Below are positions 25,649-34,321 of a stretch of DNA of 64,000 nucleotides, one piece after another (the stretch's first letter is position 1; every line of letters starts with the position of its first letter). Location of the stretch: assembly GCA_021324095.1 (NCBI GenBank), contig JAJPJT010000092.1:1-64000 (forward strand), written 5' to 3'. The notes under the pieces were generated by a model that was not told the DNA's origin, searched no databases, and worked only from the letters and a program-made list of their open reading frames with translations. The position numbers and the translations under genes were made by a program. The DNA is from Gammaproteobacteria bacterium (GTDB taxonomy: Bacteria > Pseudomonadota > Gammaproteobacteria > Xanthomonadales > Rhodanobacteraceae).

Positions 25649-27289
25649 TCAACCCCGACCGTATTCGCCGAGCGCGTCGATCAATGGTCCGAGATGCCGT
25701 TCGAAATGGCGCCAGCGCGTCACCGACGTCGCGTAGATGGGTCGGCCTACTTGGCCGGCGCTGACCGTATGCACCACCCGTCGCTGTCGGTGAAAGTCGA
25801 GGCACCGATCGTTCCAGGGCAGGCCAAGGAATTCGGTCACCGCACGCAGCACGGTTTCCGTATGGGTGATCAATTCCTCGTAACGCACTGCCATGATCCC
25901 GTCCGCGGGCAACACGGCATGCCAGTGGGCCATCAGCCGCCGATAGCGCAAGTAGTGTCTTCCGAGCGCGCCGAGGTCGTAGCTGTACGGGATGTCGCCC
26001 AAACGGAACAGGTTTGCAAAACAGGAGACGCAGGTGTCCCGCGGATCCCGGATCACGTGGATGATCCTCGCCGTCGGCAGCATCAGGTGAATCATCCCTG
26101 CGTGCAGGAAATTGCCGGTCAGCTTGTCGGTCACGTGGGTTGCAGGCGCTGCGTCTCGCCATGCGCGATCGAGATACGACTGCCCCATCCGCGCCAACAT
26201 ATCGCTCGTGAGCGTCGGAACGAGCTCGGGATAAGCCACACCGTGCACCGGTTCGTCGAAGCCGAAGGTTTGTTCCAGCAGGTCCGGCAGATGCCGCATT
26301 TCGCCCCCGCCGTACACCGCGGGGTGCGACGCCAGCATCTGCTCGATCAGGCTGCTTCCGGAACGCGGCATGCCCACGATGAAAACCGGCACGCGGCCAT
26401 CATCGGGAACGGAACCGCGTGGAGCGACGCGCAGCCATTCGCGGCTGAAGATGTTTTGAATGCGTTCGGCAAATCTCGCTTCCAGCGCTTCGCTTTCCGG
26501 GGCACCGGTCTTCCCCATGCGTTCGCGTTGCAGCCGATTGCCTTCGGCGTAGGCGGCAAACGCGGCGTCGTACTCGCCAGCATCCTCGCGCCGCCGCCCC
26601 AGGGTGAACCAGTAGCGGACCTGCTGGGGCATCGGCACGTTCGCGATGCGCGGACGCAGTGACTCCAGTTGTGCCAACCGCACGCCGTCCGCGTCGCCAG
26701 GCCGGAGTACCGCCAAACGGTAATGCGCGTCGATGAAGTCCGGTTGCGCGGCGATGGCGCGTTCGAAACTTTCCGCGGCCGCCGCAACCCGGCCTTGTTC
26801 GCGAAGGCAATGTCCCAGCCCGTAATGAGCCGCTGGTTGCGCCGGCTGCAGCGCCAGCACGCGCCGATAGCACGCCTCGGCCTCGCCGAACTGCCCGCGA
26901 TGCCTCAACGCGGTTCCCAGTTCGACCAGCGCTTCAACGTGATCGGGTGCAATCGCGAGCACGCGCCGATAGCTCGCCTCCGCCTCCGCAAACCGGTGCT
27001 GCGCGCTGCAGGCACGCGCCAACGCGAGGTGCAGGGGCGCCTCATCGGGGCGCATTGCCAGCGCGTGACCGAAATGAGCCTGGGCCTCGGTGAAACGACC
27101 GGCCAGAAGCAGCGCCGAACCCAGATTGGCATGGGCCTCGAAGCGTTGCGGTTCCAGCGCCAGCGCAGCGCGATAGCACTCGATCGCCGCGGCGACCTGC
27201 CCGCGCCGCACCAGCGCGTTGCCGCGGTCTATCAAGCTCCTGGCGTCACTCTCGGCGGATGCGGCAGGCAGCGTCCCACGTTCTTGCAT
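25649..27289 (-). CDS. TPR-repeat protein fused to a sulfotransferase domain
   Basis: A 546-residue protein in two parts. Residues about 15-215 are tetratricopeptide repeats with the usual A/G-Y-A spacing (for example GNALVRRGQVAAAIECYRAA and later FGEAEACYRRVLALQP). From about residue 300 is a sulfotransferase domain whose PAPS-binding loop reads VGMPRSGSSLIEQML and whose second phosphate-binding stretch reads IIHVIRDPRDTCVSCF. The domain moves sulfate from PAPS to an unknown acceptor; the TPR part probably binds a protein. Such fusions are found in many Proteobacteria but substrates are unknown. Stand-alone gene, no signal peptide. Confidence 0.88.
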   Translation of the reverse strand: MQERGTLPAASAESDARSLIDRGNALVRRGQVAAAIECYRAALALEPQRFEAHANLGSALLLAGRFTEAQAHFGHALAMRPDEAPLHLALARACSAQHRFAEAEASYRRVLAIAPDHVEALVELGTALRHRGQFGEAEACYRRVLALQPAQPAAHYGLGHCLREQGRVAAAAESFERAIAAQPDFIDAHYRLAVLRPGDADGVRLAQLESLRPRIANVPMPQQVRYWFTLGRRREDAGEYDAAFAAYAEGNRLQRERMGKTGAPESEALEARFAERIQNIFSREWLRVAPRGSVPDDGRVPVFIVGMPRSGSSLIEQMLASHPAVYGGGEMRHLPDLLEQTFGFDEPVHGVAYPELVPTLTSDMLARMGQSYLDRAWRDAAPATHVTDKLTGNFLHAGMIHLMLPTARIIHVIRDPRDTCVSCFANLFRLGDIPYSYDLGALGRHYLRYRRLMAHWHAVLPADGIMAVRYEELITHTETVLRAVTEFLGLPWNDRCLDFHRQRRVVHTVSAGQVGRPIYATSVTRWRHFERHLGPLIDALGEYGRG

Positions 27290-27374
27290 GGCGCGGCTTC
27301 AGGATGGCGCCGGCACTGCATCCGGCCGTGCCGGCCAGCATAGTCGAACAGCCAATGATCGACAGTGTCACGGC

Positions 27375-27932
27375 TTACATCATGCCGGTCTGCAACTTGG
27401 CTTCGTCCGACATCATCGACTGGTTCCAGGGCGGATCGAACACCAGGTCAATCTGTGCTTCCTCGATCGTGGGGATCATCTCCAGCTTGGTGCGCGCATC
27501 CTCCACCAGGATATCGCCCATCCCGCAGCCCGGCGCCGTGAGCGTCAGCTTGACGTAGACCTTGCGCCGGCCGTTTTCGAGATGCTCGAGACTGAGGTCA
27601 TACACCAGCCCCAGATCGACCACGTTGATCGGAATCTCGGGATCGAAGCAGGTGCGCAATTGTTCCCAGACGACCCGTTCGACGTCCTCGTCGTCCGCGT
27701 TCTCCGGCACGCTGATGGGTTCCGGCGGCGCCTTGCCCAGCGCATCGGCGTCCTTGCCGTCGATGCGGAACAGGCTGCCCTCGATGTACACCGTGAAACT
27801 GCCGCCGAGCGACTGGGTGATGTAGCCGGTCTGGCCGGCCGGCAGGTTGACCACGTCGCCATACGGCACGTGAATCGCATGGCAGTCGCGTTGCAGCGTG
27901 AACGGTTCGCTGCTGGTACTGAATCCGGACAT
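27375..27932 (-). CDS. sufT: Iron-sulfur assembly protein SufT (DUF59/MIP18 family)
   Basis: A 185-residue protein. The N-terminal part (RDCHAIHVPYGDVVNLPAG) is specific to SufT, and the C-terminal MIP18/DUF59 domain carries DPEIPINVVDLGLVYDL and the conserved Cys in TAPGCGMGDIL. SufT helps maturation of Fe-S proteins when demand is high. ATG 27932 matches the family start; an in-frame ATG at 28067 would add an unsupported 45 residues. No other suf genes are in the window. It is divergent from the small membrane protein at 28087. Confidence 0.9.
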   Translation of the reverse strand: MSGFSTSSEPFTLQRDCHAIHVPYGDVVNLPAGQTGYITQSLGGSFTVYIEGSLFRIDGKDADALGKAPPEPISVPENADDEDVERVVWEQLRTCFDPEIPINVVDLGLVYDLSLEHLENGRRKVYVKLTLTAPGCGMGDILVEDARTKLEMIPTIEEAQIDLVFDPPWNQSMMSDEAKLQTGMM

Positions 27933-28086
27933 CGATCTCTGGGTGCCGACGCTGTGACGCAAGGTACACAGGATACCAATACGCGATAGAACGCCGTCTT
28001 GATGAAGGTCAGCCTGCGCGCGCGCAGCCCGGACCGATTGAGACGCGAGCCTCACCGGTCGCGCCAACCGTGGTCTATCATCGCTG

Positions 28087-28599
28087 ATGCCGATGCATCA
28101 ACGAAACCGCGTGGACCACTCGCCCACTCCTCTGTCCACCACGAATCCATCCTCCGCACGCACCATGCTGGCCCGCGTGCTGGCGGGTGTGACCGCCGCC
28201 TTCGGCTGGTTGATGTGCACCCTGGCGACCGGCGCGGTCGCCGCCTTCGCGGCGCTCATCATCGGCATCCGGCCGAGCTGGTTCGTCCTGATATTGGCGA
28301 TACCACTGACCTTCGTGCTGAAACTCTGCGGCTGCCTGTACGCGCGCTGGGCCGGTCCGGTGGCCGCCGCCGCCATGTTGCTCGCGGGTTTCTACGCGGC
28401 CTGCCTCGTCGCGATTGCACGCGTCGCAGCGGCAACCGGCTTTCCGTTCGGCGAGGCCTTTCGTACGGGCGGTACGGGCCTGATGCTGCAGGTCGCCAAT
28501 CTCAACCTGAGCGCGCTGTCCATCCTGGTCTACGCGGGCGCCGCAGTGCTGGCCGCGATCGTCGCGACATGGCTGACGCAAACGCGCCGCGGCAATTGA
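28087..28599 (+). CDS. Hypothetical membrane protein
   Basis: A 170-residue protein not recognised from any named family. About four hydrophobic helices are visible (VTAAFGWLMCTLATGAVAAF, then WFVLILAIPLTFVL, then GPVAAAAMLLAGFYAACLVA, then ILVYAGAAVLAAIVATWL), with a short basic C-terminal tail. The start could be ATG 28087 or the later ATG 28165 (MLARVLAGV). Divergent from sufT and convergent with pntB, with a long palindrome between. Confidence 0.65.
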   Translation: MPMHQRNRVDHSPTPLSTTNPSSARTMLARVLAGVTAAFGWLMCTLATGAVAAFAALIIGIRPSWFVLILAIPLTFVLKLCGCLYARWAGPVAAAAMLLAGFYAACLVAIARVAAATGFPFGEAFRTGGTGLMLQVANLNLSALSILVYAGAAVLAAIVATWLTQTRRGN

Positions 28600-28617
28600 A
28601 AGCACACGGATCAGAGC

Positions 28618-28768
28618 AAATGCTTTTTGACGCGGATAAAAGCGGATGAACGCGGATCAAAAGCCTCTCCACGGATCAACACCGATTTTGGTTTTATCCG
28701 TGTTCACCCGTGCAAATCCGTCAGAAAATCTTGCTTTGATCCGCCTTTATCCGTGTCAAAAAGCTTCT
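28618..28768. repeat. Long palindrome with tandem-repeat arms (tatccgc family), convergent junction
   Basis: The left arm is built of about 10-nt units (gcggataaaa gcggatgaac, then gcggatcaaa). The right arm carries the complement in similar units (ttttatccgtgttcacccgt, then gatccgcctttatccgtgtc). Outer ends tttttgac / gtcaaaaa also pair. It fills the gap between converging genes and may act as a bidirectional terminator. Confidence 0.7.
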
Positions 28769-28790
28769 CCCGTGGATGTCGGCAACACGA

Positions 28791-30260
28791 TCAGGCATCC
28801 AGCGTCTTCAATCCCGTCACCAATTCGCCGGCGGCCGCCTGGCCATCACCATAAAGCATCCGCGTGTTGTCGGCGTAGAACAGCGCGTTTTCGATGCCCG
28901 CGAAACCCTTGCCGCGCCCGCGCTTGATCACAATCACGTTCTTCGCCTTGGCGACGTCGAGGATCGGCATCCCGTAGATGGGGGAGTTTTTATCGGTGCG
29001 CGCGACCGGGTTCACCACGTCGTTGGCGCCGATCACCAGCGCGACGTCGATGTTGGGAAACTCGGGGTTGATGTCGTCCATGTCCTCGATCAGGTCGTAC
29101 GGCACGCCGGCCTCGGCCAGCAGCACGTTCATATGGCCGGGCATGCGCCCCGCCACCGGATGGATCGCGAACTTCACCTTGACGCCGCGCTCGATCAGCA
29201 ATTTGGCGAATTCCCAGATCTTGTGCTGCGCCTGCGCCACCGCCATCCCGTAGCCCGGCACGATCGCGACGCGCTCGGCGTAGGCCATCATCACCGCGGC
29301 GTCGTTGGCATCGATCGGTTTCAGCGCGCCCGCGATTTCCTGCTGGGCCGCGCCGCCGCCCGCGCCGAAATTGCCGAACAGCACGTTGCCGAGCGAACGG
29401 TTCATCGCCTTGGCCATCAACTGCGTCAGCAGCGTGCCGGCCGCGCCCACCACCATGCCGGCAATGATCATCGCTTCGTTCTGCAGCACGAAACCCTCGA
29501 ACGCGACGGCGAGGCCGGTGAAGGCGTTGTACATCGAGATCACGACCGGCATGTCCGCGCCGCCGATCGGCAAGGTCATCGCGATGCCGAACACCAGGGC
29601 CAGCGCGAAAAACGCAATCAGGAGGCCCCACGCGAACGCGTGGCCTTCGATGCCGGCGGCGAGCGCAAGGGCGCCGCATACGACGGCAGCAATGAAGATC
29701 GCGAGGTTCACCCAGCGCTGCAGCGGAAACACGAAGCGCCGGTCCATCCAGCCCTGCAACTTTGCGAATGCGATCAACGAGCCCGTGAACGACACCGCGC
29801 CGATCAGCACGCCCACGAACGCCAGCGTCAGCTCCGTCGCGCCCAGGTGTCCGGCTGCCGTGGCCTGCGCCTGCGGCTGGACCGGCAAAGTGGTGGTCAC
29901 CAGCTTCAGCGCCACGTTGAACCGGATCAGTTCGACCGCGCCGATCGCAGCGGCCGCGCCGCCGCCCATCCCGTTGAACAGCGCGACCATCTGCGGCATC
30001 GCGGTCATCGGCACGCGCCGCCCGACGATCCACGAGATCACGACGCCCACCACGATCGCGCCGATCATCCAGCCGAGGTTGTGGATGCCCGGCAGGAAGA
30101 AGGTCACGATGATCGCGGCCGCCATGCCGCCCCCGGCCCAGACGATGCCTCGCCGCGCGGTGCGCGGCGAGCTCATGCGTTTCAGGCCCCAGATGAACAG
30201 GACGGCCGCGATGAAATAGATTGCATCGACGATGGTGGGCATGTAGGACGGCAAGGTCAT
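28791..30260 (-). CDS. pntB: NAD(P) transhydrogenase subunit beta
   Basis: A 489-residue subunit of the membrane transhydrogenase, which uses the proton gradient to reduce NADP+ with NADH. The N-terminal half is made of membrane helices (from VDAIYFIAAVLFIWGLKRM). The C-terminal NADP(H)-binding domain III has the fingerprint VPGYGMAVAQAQ and the block IGANDVVNPVAR, then GRGKGFAGIENALFY. Length fits PntB. It is downstream of the short pntA C-terminal subunit (30353-30655) on the same strand. Confidence 0.96.
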   Translation of the reverse strand: MTLPSYMPTIVDAIYFIAAVLFIWGLKRMSSPRTARRGIVWAGGGMAAAIIVTFFLPGIHNLGWMIGAIVVGVVISWIVGRRVPMTAMPQMVALFNGMGGGAAAAIGAVELIRFNVALKLVTTTLPVQPQAQATAAGHLGATELTLAFVGVLIGAVSFTGSLIAFAKLQGWMDRRFVFPLQRWVNLAIFIAAVVCGALALAAGIEGHAFAWGLLIAFFALALVFGIAMTLPIGGADMPVVISMYNAFTGLAVAFEGFVLQNEAMIIAGMVVGAAGTLLTQLMAKAMNRSLGNVLFGNFGAGGGAAQQEIAGALKPIDANDAAVMMAYAERVAIVPGYGMAVAQAQHKIWEFAKLLIERGVKVKFAIHPVAGRMPGHMNVLLAEAGVPYDLIEDMDDINPEFPNIDVALVIGANDVVNPVARTDKNSPIYGMPILDVAKAKNVIVIKRGRGKGFAGIENALFYADNTRMLYGDGQAAAGELVTGLKTLDA

Positions 30261-30352
30261 TGGTATCCCCGGGAAATGGGTCCCGGATCAACGCACATCC
30301 CTGTGCTGTCCGGGACTCGGACATCCTGTCCTCGGCCTTCGCACAATGCGAA

Positions 30353-30655
30353 TTACTTGTTTGCGGACTTCTCCGACTTGGAGGTCTTGAACATCTCCAG
30401 CATCCGCTCGGTGACGACGTAACCACCCGCGACATTGCCGGCCGCGAGCAGCACCGCGACCACGCCGATCGCGATTTCTATGGATGTCCGCGCGTGTCCG
30501 AGGGCAACCATCGCGCCCACCAACACGATGCCGTGCACGAAGTTGGAGCCCGACATCAGCGGCGTGTGCAGGATGACTGGAACCCGACTGATGATCTCGT
30601 AGCCGGTGAACGCCGCCAACATGAAGATGTACAGTGCGAGAAAGCCGGTGATCAT
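30353..30655 (-). CDS. pntAB: NAD(P) transhydrogenase subunit alpha, C-terminal membrane part
   Basis: A 100-residue membrane protein equal to the C-terminal domain of PntA: helices ITGFLALYIFMLAAFTGYEI and NFVHGIVLVGAMVALG flank the typical VPVILHTPLMSGSN loop. ATG 30655 follows GGAGGGAAAC, a strong ribosome site. Many bacteria split PntA into two genes. Here the N-terminal part lies about 1.9 kb away (32527-33630) beyond three opposite-strand genes, instead of directly upstream. Confidence 0.94.
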   Translation of the reverse strand: MITGFLALYIFMLAAFTGYEIISRVPVILHTPLMSGSNFVHGIVLVGAMVALGHARTSIEIAIGVVAVLLAAGNVAGGYVVTERMLEMFKTSKSEKSANK

Positions 30656-30754
30656 GTTTCCCTCCTGCAAGCTCGGGTCATAATAGCGGCAAGCGCGGTC
30701 CGGCATGGGCCGTCAACCCCAACGCGGCTGATGCGTTACCAGAGGCAGGTCCGG

Positions 30755-31396
30755 ATGCACGAGATCAGGGATGCCGAAGCGGTCCCGGGAAACCAGGTCG
30801 TGATGGACGCCGCGAACGCGCTGGAAATTTCGCCGGGCGCGCTGGTGCGCGATGTCGCGCGGCCAGTCGCAGCGACGATCGAAGCTTTCCTGGCTTCGGT
30901 GGAACGGCGCGCGTGGCGCGTGGCGGAAATCGCGTTGCGCGACCCGGACGAGGCACTGGACGCGGTGCAGGACGCGATGATGCGCCTGGTCAAGCACTAT
31001 TCCGGCAAGCCGGCCGAGGAATGGCCACCGTTGTTCTGGGGCATCCTGCGCCGGCGCATCACGGACCTGCAACGCCGGCGCACCGTTCGCAACCGGATCC
31101 TGGTCTGGACGGGCCATGCGGTCACGGAAGATGACGAGGAGTTGCCGGCGTGGGAAGCGCCGGACCTCGGGCCCGATCCGGCGCGCGCACTGGCGTCACG
31201 GCAGGCGCACGCGGCGATGTCCAAGGCCATCCGCGCGCTCCCGCGCCGCCAGCAAGAAGCTTTCATGTTGCGCGTGCTGGAAGGACTGGACGTGGCGGAT
31301 ACCGCCAAGGCGATGGGCTGCAGCGCCGGCAGCGTCAAGACGCATTTGTCGCGGGCGATGGACGCCCTGCGCGCGAATCTGGAGGAGTGGCGATGA
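30755..31396 (+). CDS. RNA polymerase sigma factor, ECF-type
   Basis: A sigma-70 family protein of about 213 residues. Region 2 is seen as DEALDAVQDAMMRLVKHY...WPPLFWGILRRRITDLQRRR, and region 4 as LPRRQQEAFMLRVLEGL with the helix-turn-helix TAKAMGCSAGSVKTHLSRAM. ATG 30755 is chosen for the agaggcagg stretch upstream; ATG 30731 and 30803 are alternatives. Its stop overlaps the next gene's start (ATGA), which encodes a single-span membrane protein and is a likely cognate anti-sigma factor. The cassette lies opposite to, and inside, the pnt cluster. The signal and regulon are unknown. Confidence 0.85.
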   Translation: MHEIRDAEAVPGNQVVMDAANALEISPGALVRDVARPVAATIEAFLASVERRAWRVAEIALRDPDEALDAVQDAMMRLVKHYSGKPAEEWPPLFWGILRRRITDLQRRRTVRNRILVWTGHAVTEDDEELPAWEAPDLGPDPARALASRQAHAAMSKAIRALPRRQQEAFMLRVLEGLDVADTAKAMGCSAGSVKTHLSRAMDALRANLEEWR

Positions 31397-31824
31397 TCAC
31401 GACGACCACAAAAAATGAAACGGATGGGTTGCCGCGCGACGACGAAGTCGCGGCGCGTGCCCGCGCGATTTTCCGCAGTGCGTGCGAAGGCGCGGATTCC
31501 TATCACACGCTGCGGCTCGGCCTGGCACGCGGCAAGGCCCTGAATGTCGGCGCGAAGCGCGCCGGGCTGCGGGTGTGGGCGCCGCTCGTGGGCGCTGCCG
31601 CATGTTGCGCGCTGGTGGTGGGCGTGGTGTGGATGCGTCCCGTCCCGCACGCGACATCGGGGACGAGCATCGCGTCGTCGGCTGCAGGCCAGAGCGACCA
31701 AGACGAAGTCGTCATTCCCGAAGTCAGCAGCGAACAGATGGAGATGGTGCAGAACCTCGATTTCTACCGCTGGCTGGCAGCGCAGCCGTCCGTGGCATCC
31801 AGCCCAAGCGGAGGTGGACGCTGA
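31393..31824 (+). CDS. Single-span membrane protein, probable regulator of the adjacent sigma factor
   Basis: A 143-residue protein with a soluble N-terminus (about 1-55), one hydrophobic helix (LVGAAACCALVVGVVWM, about 65-82) and a short C-terminal tail containing LDFYRWLA. The architecture and the 4-nt overlap with the sigma gene suggest an anti-sigma factor; no zinc-binding HxxxCxxC motif is seen, so this is inference from position. The protein following is a DUF3106 protein, a pairing consistent with an envelope-linked circuit. Confidence 0.7.
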   Translation: MITTTTKNETDGLPRDDEVAARARAIFRSACEGADSYHTLRLGLARGKALNVGAKRAGLRVWAPLVGAAACCALVVGVVWMRPVPHATSGTSIASSAAGQSDQDEVVIPEVSSEQMEMVQNLDFYRWLAAQPSVASSPSGGGR

Positions 31825-31826
31825 GT

Positions 31827-32375
31827 ATGCGCGTTGCAGTCTCGCCGAAGGCGCTTTTGGCTGCGGCATGGCTGCTGGGCACGCCGTGCGTGGGATTGAC
31901 GCAAGCCGCGCCCGCGATTCCGATGCAGGACAACCAGGCCGCAACGGCGGACGCCCGCGTGCCGAAACAACCGCTGGCCTGGTCCAGCCTCGATGCGGAA
32001 CAACGGCGCCTGCTCCAACCACTGCAGGGACAATGGGGCCAGATGCAACCCGAACGCCAGCATCGCCTTGCCGAGCGTGCTCGTCACTGGGCCACGCTGC
32101 CGCCGCAACGCCAGCAGCAGATCCATCAGCGTCTCGCGCGCTGGGCCGCAATGACGCCGGAGCAGCGCCGTGCGTGGCGCGAGAACGCGCGCGCCTTCCA
32201 CGACCTGACGCCCGCTGAACGCGCCAGAGTGCGCGAGGCCTTCCAGCGTTTCCAGGCCTTGCCACCCGAGCAGCGCAAGGCCCTGCGCGAGAAGTGGCGT
32301 TCGATGAATCCGCAACAGCGCAAGCAGTGGCTGCAGAGCGGACAGCCGTCGCCACGCCGGCCGCGGGGGCATTGA
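31827..32375 (+). CDS. DUF3106 family periplasmic protein
   Basis: A 182-residue secreted protein: a signal peptide (SPKALLAAAWLLGTPCVGLT) and then repeated W-x-x-L/M-x-P-x-x-R/Q units (for example WATLPPQRQQQIHQRL, then WAAMTPEQRRAWREN, then FQALPPEQRKALREKW), typical of DUF3106. It is rich in Arg and Gln and predicted helical. It starts two bases after the preceding stop, so it is co-translated with the sigma and membrane genes. Function unknown; the spaced helical repeats recall periplasmic stress sensors such as CpxP/Spy only in general style. Confidence 0.8.
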   Translation: MRVAVSPKALLAAAWLLGTPCVGLTQAAPAIPMQDNQAATADARVPKQPLAWSSLDAEQRRLLQPLQGQWGQMQPERQHRLAERARHWATLPPQRQQQIHQRLARWAAMTPEQRRAWRENARAFHDLTPAERARVREAFQRFQALPPEQRKALREKWRSMNPQQRKQWLQSGQPSPRRPRGH

Positions 32376-32400
32376 GAAACTCGGGACACTCCGCTTTGCT

Positions 32401-32517
32401 CCCTCCCCTTCAAGGGGAGGGCTGGGGGATGGGGTGCGTTTCCCGGAGAGGTGCCGCGCAGGTCATGGCGCTCGCGCCAACCCACCCCCCACCCAACCTT
32501 CCCCCTGAGGGGGAGGG
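32401..32517. repeat. Two CCCTC/GGGAG hairpins at a convergent junction
   Basis: Hairpin 1: ccctccccttcaaggggagg (32401-32420, one more g pairs). Hairpin 2: ccttccccc / gggggaggg (32497-32517). They stand between DUF3106 (plus) and pntA (minus) in opposite sense around a 70-nt middle, and probably end transcription from both sides. Confidence 0.7.
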
Positions 32518-32526
32518 CCTTCTTGC

Positions 32527-33630
32527 CTACGCCTTCCCGAACACCACTTCGCCGTCGCGTACGATACAGGTCTTCGCGACCAGCTCGTCGGCGAAATCTG
32601 GTTTCCAGGCGCCGTCGGAGACCACGAGTTCGCTGAAGTGCGCGAGATTGCGCGCGTACATTTCCGACGCATGCAGTGGTGCACCGGACGGAAGATTCAG
32701 CGGCCCGATCACGGTAATTCCGTTGCGCTCGATGCGTTGGCCTGGCTGCGTCACTTCGCAGTTGCCACCACCCTCGGCGGCGAGGTCGACGATCACCGCG
32801 CCGGCCTTCATTCCATCCACCATGGAAGCCGGGATGATCTTCGGCGACGGCCGCCCCGGCACCGCTGCGGTGGTGACGATCACATCGACCGTCTTCACGT
32901 GCTCGGCGAGCTTGGCCTGTTGTGCCGCGCGTTCCTCGGCCGTGAGTTCGCGCGCGTAACCGCCCTGCCCCGCCGCATTGACGCCGAGATCGAGGAACTT
33001 GGCGCCCAGCGATTCGATCTGCTCGCGGGTTTCCGGCCGCACGTCAAAGCCTTCCACCATCGCGCCCAGCCTGCGCGCGGTGGCGATCGCCTGCAATCCC
33101 GCAACGCCCGCACCGATCACCAGCACCTTCGATGGACGCAACGTGCCTGCGGCGGTGGTCAGCATCGGGAAGAACTTGGGTGCCGCCTCGGCCGCGATCA
33201 GCATCGCGCGATAGCCCGCGACCGCGGCCTGCGAGGACAACACGTCCATCGCCTGCGCGCGCGTCGTGCGCGGCAACAGTTCCAGCGAGAACGCAGCGAG
33301 TTTGTGCGATGCATAGGTGGCCAGCCGGACGGCGGCATTGTGCGGGCGCAGTTGCCCGATCAGCGCCGCGCCCTCCTTCATCGCCGCAAGGCGCTGCTCC
33401 GACGGCGGCTGCACGCAGAGGACGATGTCTGCCTGCCCGGCAACGGCGCCTGCGTCGGCGAACTCGACGCCCGCGTAGGCCGCATCGGGAAATCCGGCCG
33501 GCTCGCCCGCACCGTGTTCCAGCAGCACCCGCATGCCGCGCGCCGCAAATTTCTTCGCGGTTTCCGGCGTGATCGCGACGCGGCGTTCGCCGTCGGCGGT
33601 TTCGCGCAAAGCGGCAATCGTGATGGACAT
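32527..33630 (-). CDS. pntAA: NAD(P) transhydrogenase subunit alpha, N-terminal NAD-binding part
   Basis: A 367-residue soluble subunit resembling alanine dehydrogenase. The NAD-binding fold is marked by VLVIGAGVAGLQAIATARRLGA (near residue 170), and the family blocks RRVAITPETAKKF and GQLRPHNA precede it. ATG 33630 fits the family's MSITIAALRET start; an ATG at 33696 is rejected. It passes hydride from NADH to PntB. The remaining pnt genes are at 30353-30655 and 28791-30260, separated by a plus-strand sigma cassette, so this gene must use its own promoter. Confidence 0.94.
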   Translation of the reverse strand: MSITIAALRETADGERRVAITPETAKKFAARGMRVLLEHGAGEPAGFPDAAYAGVEFADAGAVAGQADIVLCVQPPSEQRLAAMKEGAALIGQLRPHNAAVRLATYASHKLAAFSLELLPRTTRAQAMDVLSSQAAVAGYRAMLIAAEAAPKFFPMLTTAAGTLRPSKVLVIGAGVAGLQAIATARRLGAMVEGFDVRPETREQIESLGAKFLDLGVNAAGQGGYARELTAEERAAQQAKLAEHVKTVDVIVTTAAVPGRPSPKIIPASMVDGMKAGAVIVDLAAEGGGNCEVTQPGQRIERNGITVIGPLNLPSGAPLHASEMYARNLAHFSELVVSDGAWKPDFADELVAKTCIVRDGEVVFGKA

Positions 33631-33674
33631 TGGCTTCTCCTTGAATCGCTGCATCCTAGCGCATGCAGGAAACG

Positions 33675-33728
33675 TGGGGCGGACATTGTCCGCCATCGGG
33701 TGTACGCACCGGCGGGCGATGACCGCCC
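33675..33728. repeat. Short hairpin element in divergent pntA/nitroreductase gap
   Basis: ggcggaca / tgtccgcc (33678-33694) is followed about 20 nt later by gggcgatgaccgccc. Similar ggcggnca hairpins are common intergenic elements in this lineage; no function is shown. Confidence 0.55.
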
Positions 33729-33745
33729 TACGCTAAACTTCCCAA

Positions 33746-34321
33746 ATGTCCGACGCAGCCCTCGACTTCCTGCGCAACCGCCGCTCGGTGCCGGCTGCGC
33801 AATTGCAGGCCCCCGGCCCCACCCCGAACGAACTCCGCGAAATCGTCGCCACCGCGATCCGCGTGCCTGACCACGGCAAGCTGACGCCATGGCGATTGAT
33901 CGCATTCTGCGGCGACGCGGGCGCACGCTACGGCGAAGCACTGGCGGACCTGCACGTCCGCGTCGATCCGGGTGTTCCGGAGAAGAAACTCGCCAAGGAT
34001 CGCGAGCGCTTCGCGCACTCACCCACGGTGCTCGCGGTGATCGCGCGCATCGACGAACACCATCCCAAGATCCCGGCGCAGGAACAGTTGCTGTCGGCGG
34101 GATGTCTCGGTTTCAACCTGCTGCTCGCGGCGCAGGCGGCGGGTTTCGGCGCGCAATGGCTGACCGGCTGGTCCTGCTACGACCGCGACGCGGCGAAGCT
34201 GTTGGGATTGACCGACAATGAACGCGCGATCGCCTACATCCATATCGGCAGCCGCGGCGCCGAACCGCCCGAGCGCAGCCGCCCGGACGTCGACCAGGTC
34301 CTGAGCGCGTGGCAGGGATGA
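33746..34321 (+). CDS. Nitroreductase family protein (YdjA-like)
   Basis: A 191-residue FMN-dependent oxidoreductase of the small YdjA group. The family beginning LDFLRNRRSVPA (FMN-phosphate-binding RRS), VPDHGKLTPWRLI and the late block GFGAQWLTGWSCYDRD are all present. It reduces nitro or quinone-type compounds in homologues; the natural substrate is unknown. Its stop overlaps the start of the exonuclease gene (ATGA), beginning a three-gene overlapping operon. Confidence 0.9.
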   Translation: MSDAALDFLRNRRSVPAAQLQAPGPTPNELREIVATAIRVPDHGKLTPWRLIAFCGDAGARYGEALADLHVRVDPGVPEKKLAKDRERFAHSPTVLAVIARIDEHHPKIPAQEQLLSAGCLGFNLLLAAQAAGFGAQWLTGWSCYDRDAAKLLGLTDNERAIAYIHIGSRGAEPPERSRPDVDQVLSAWQG

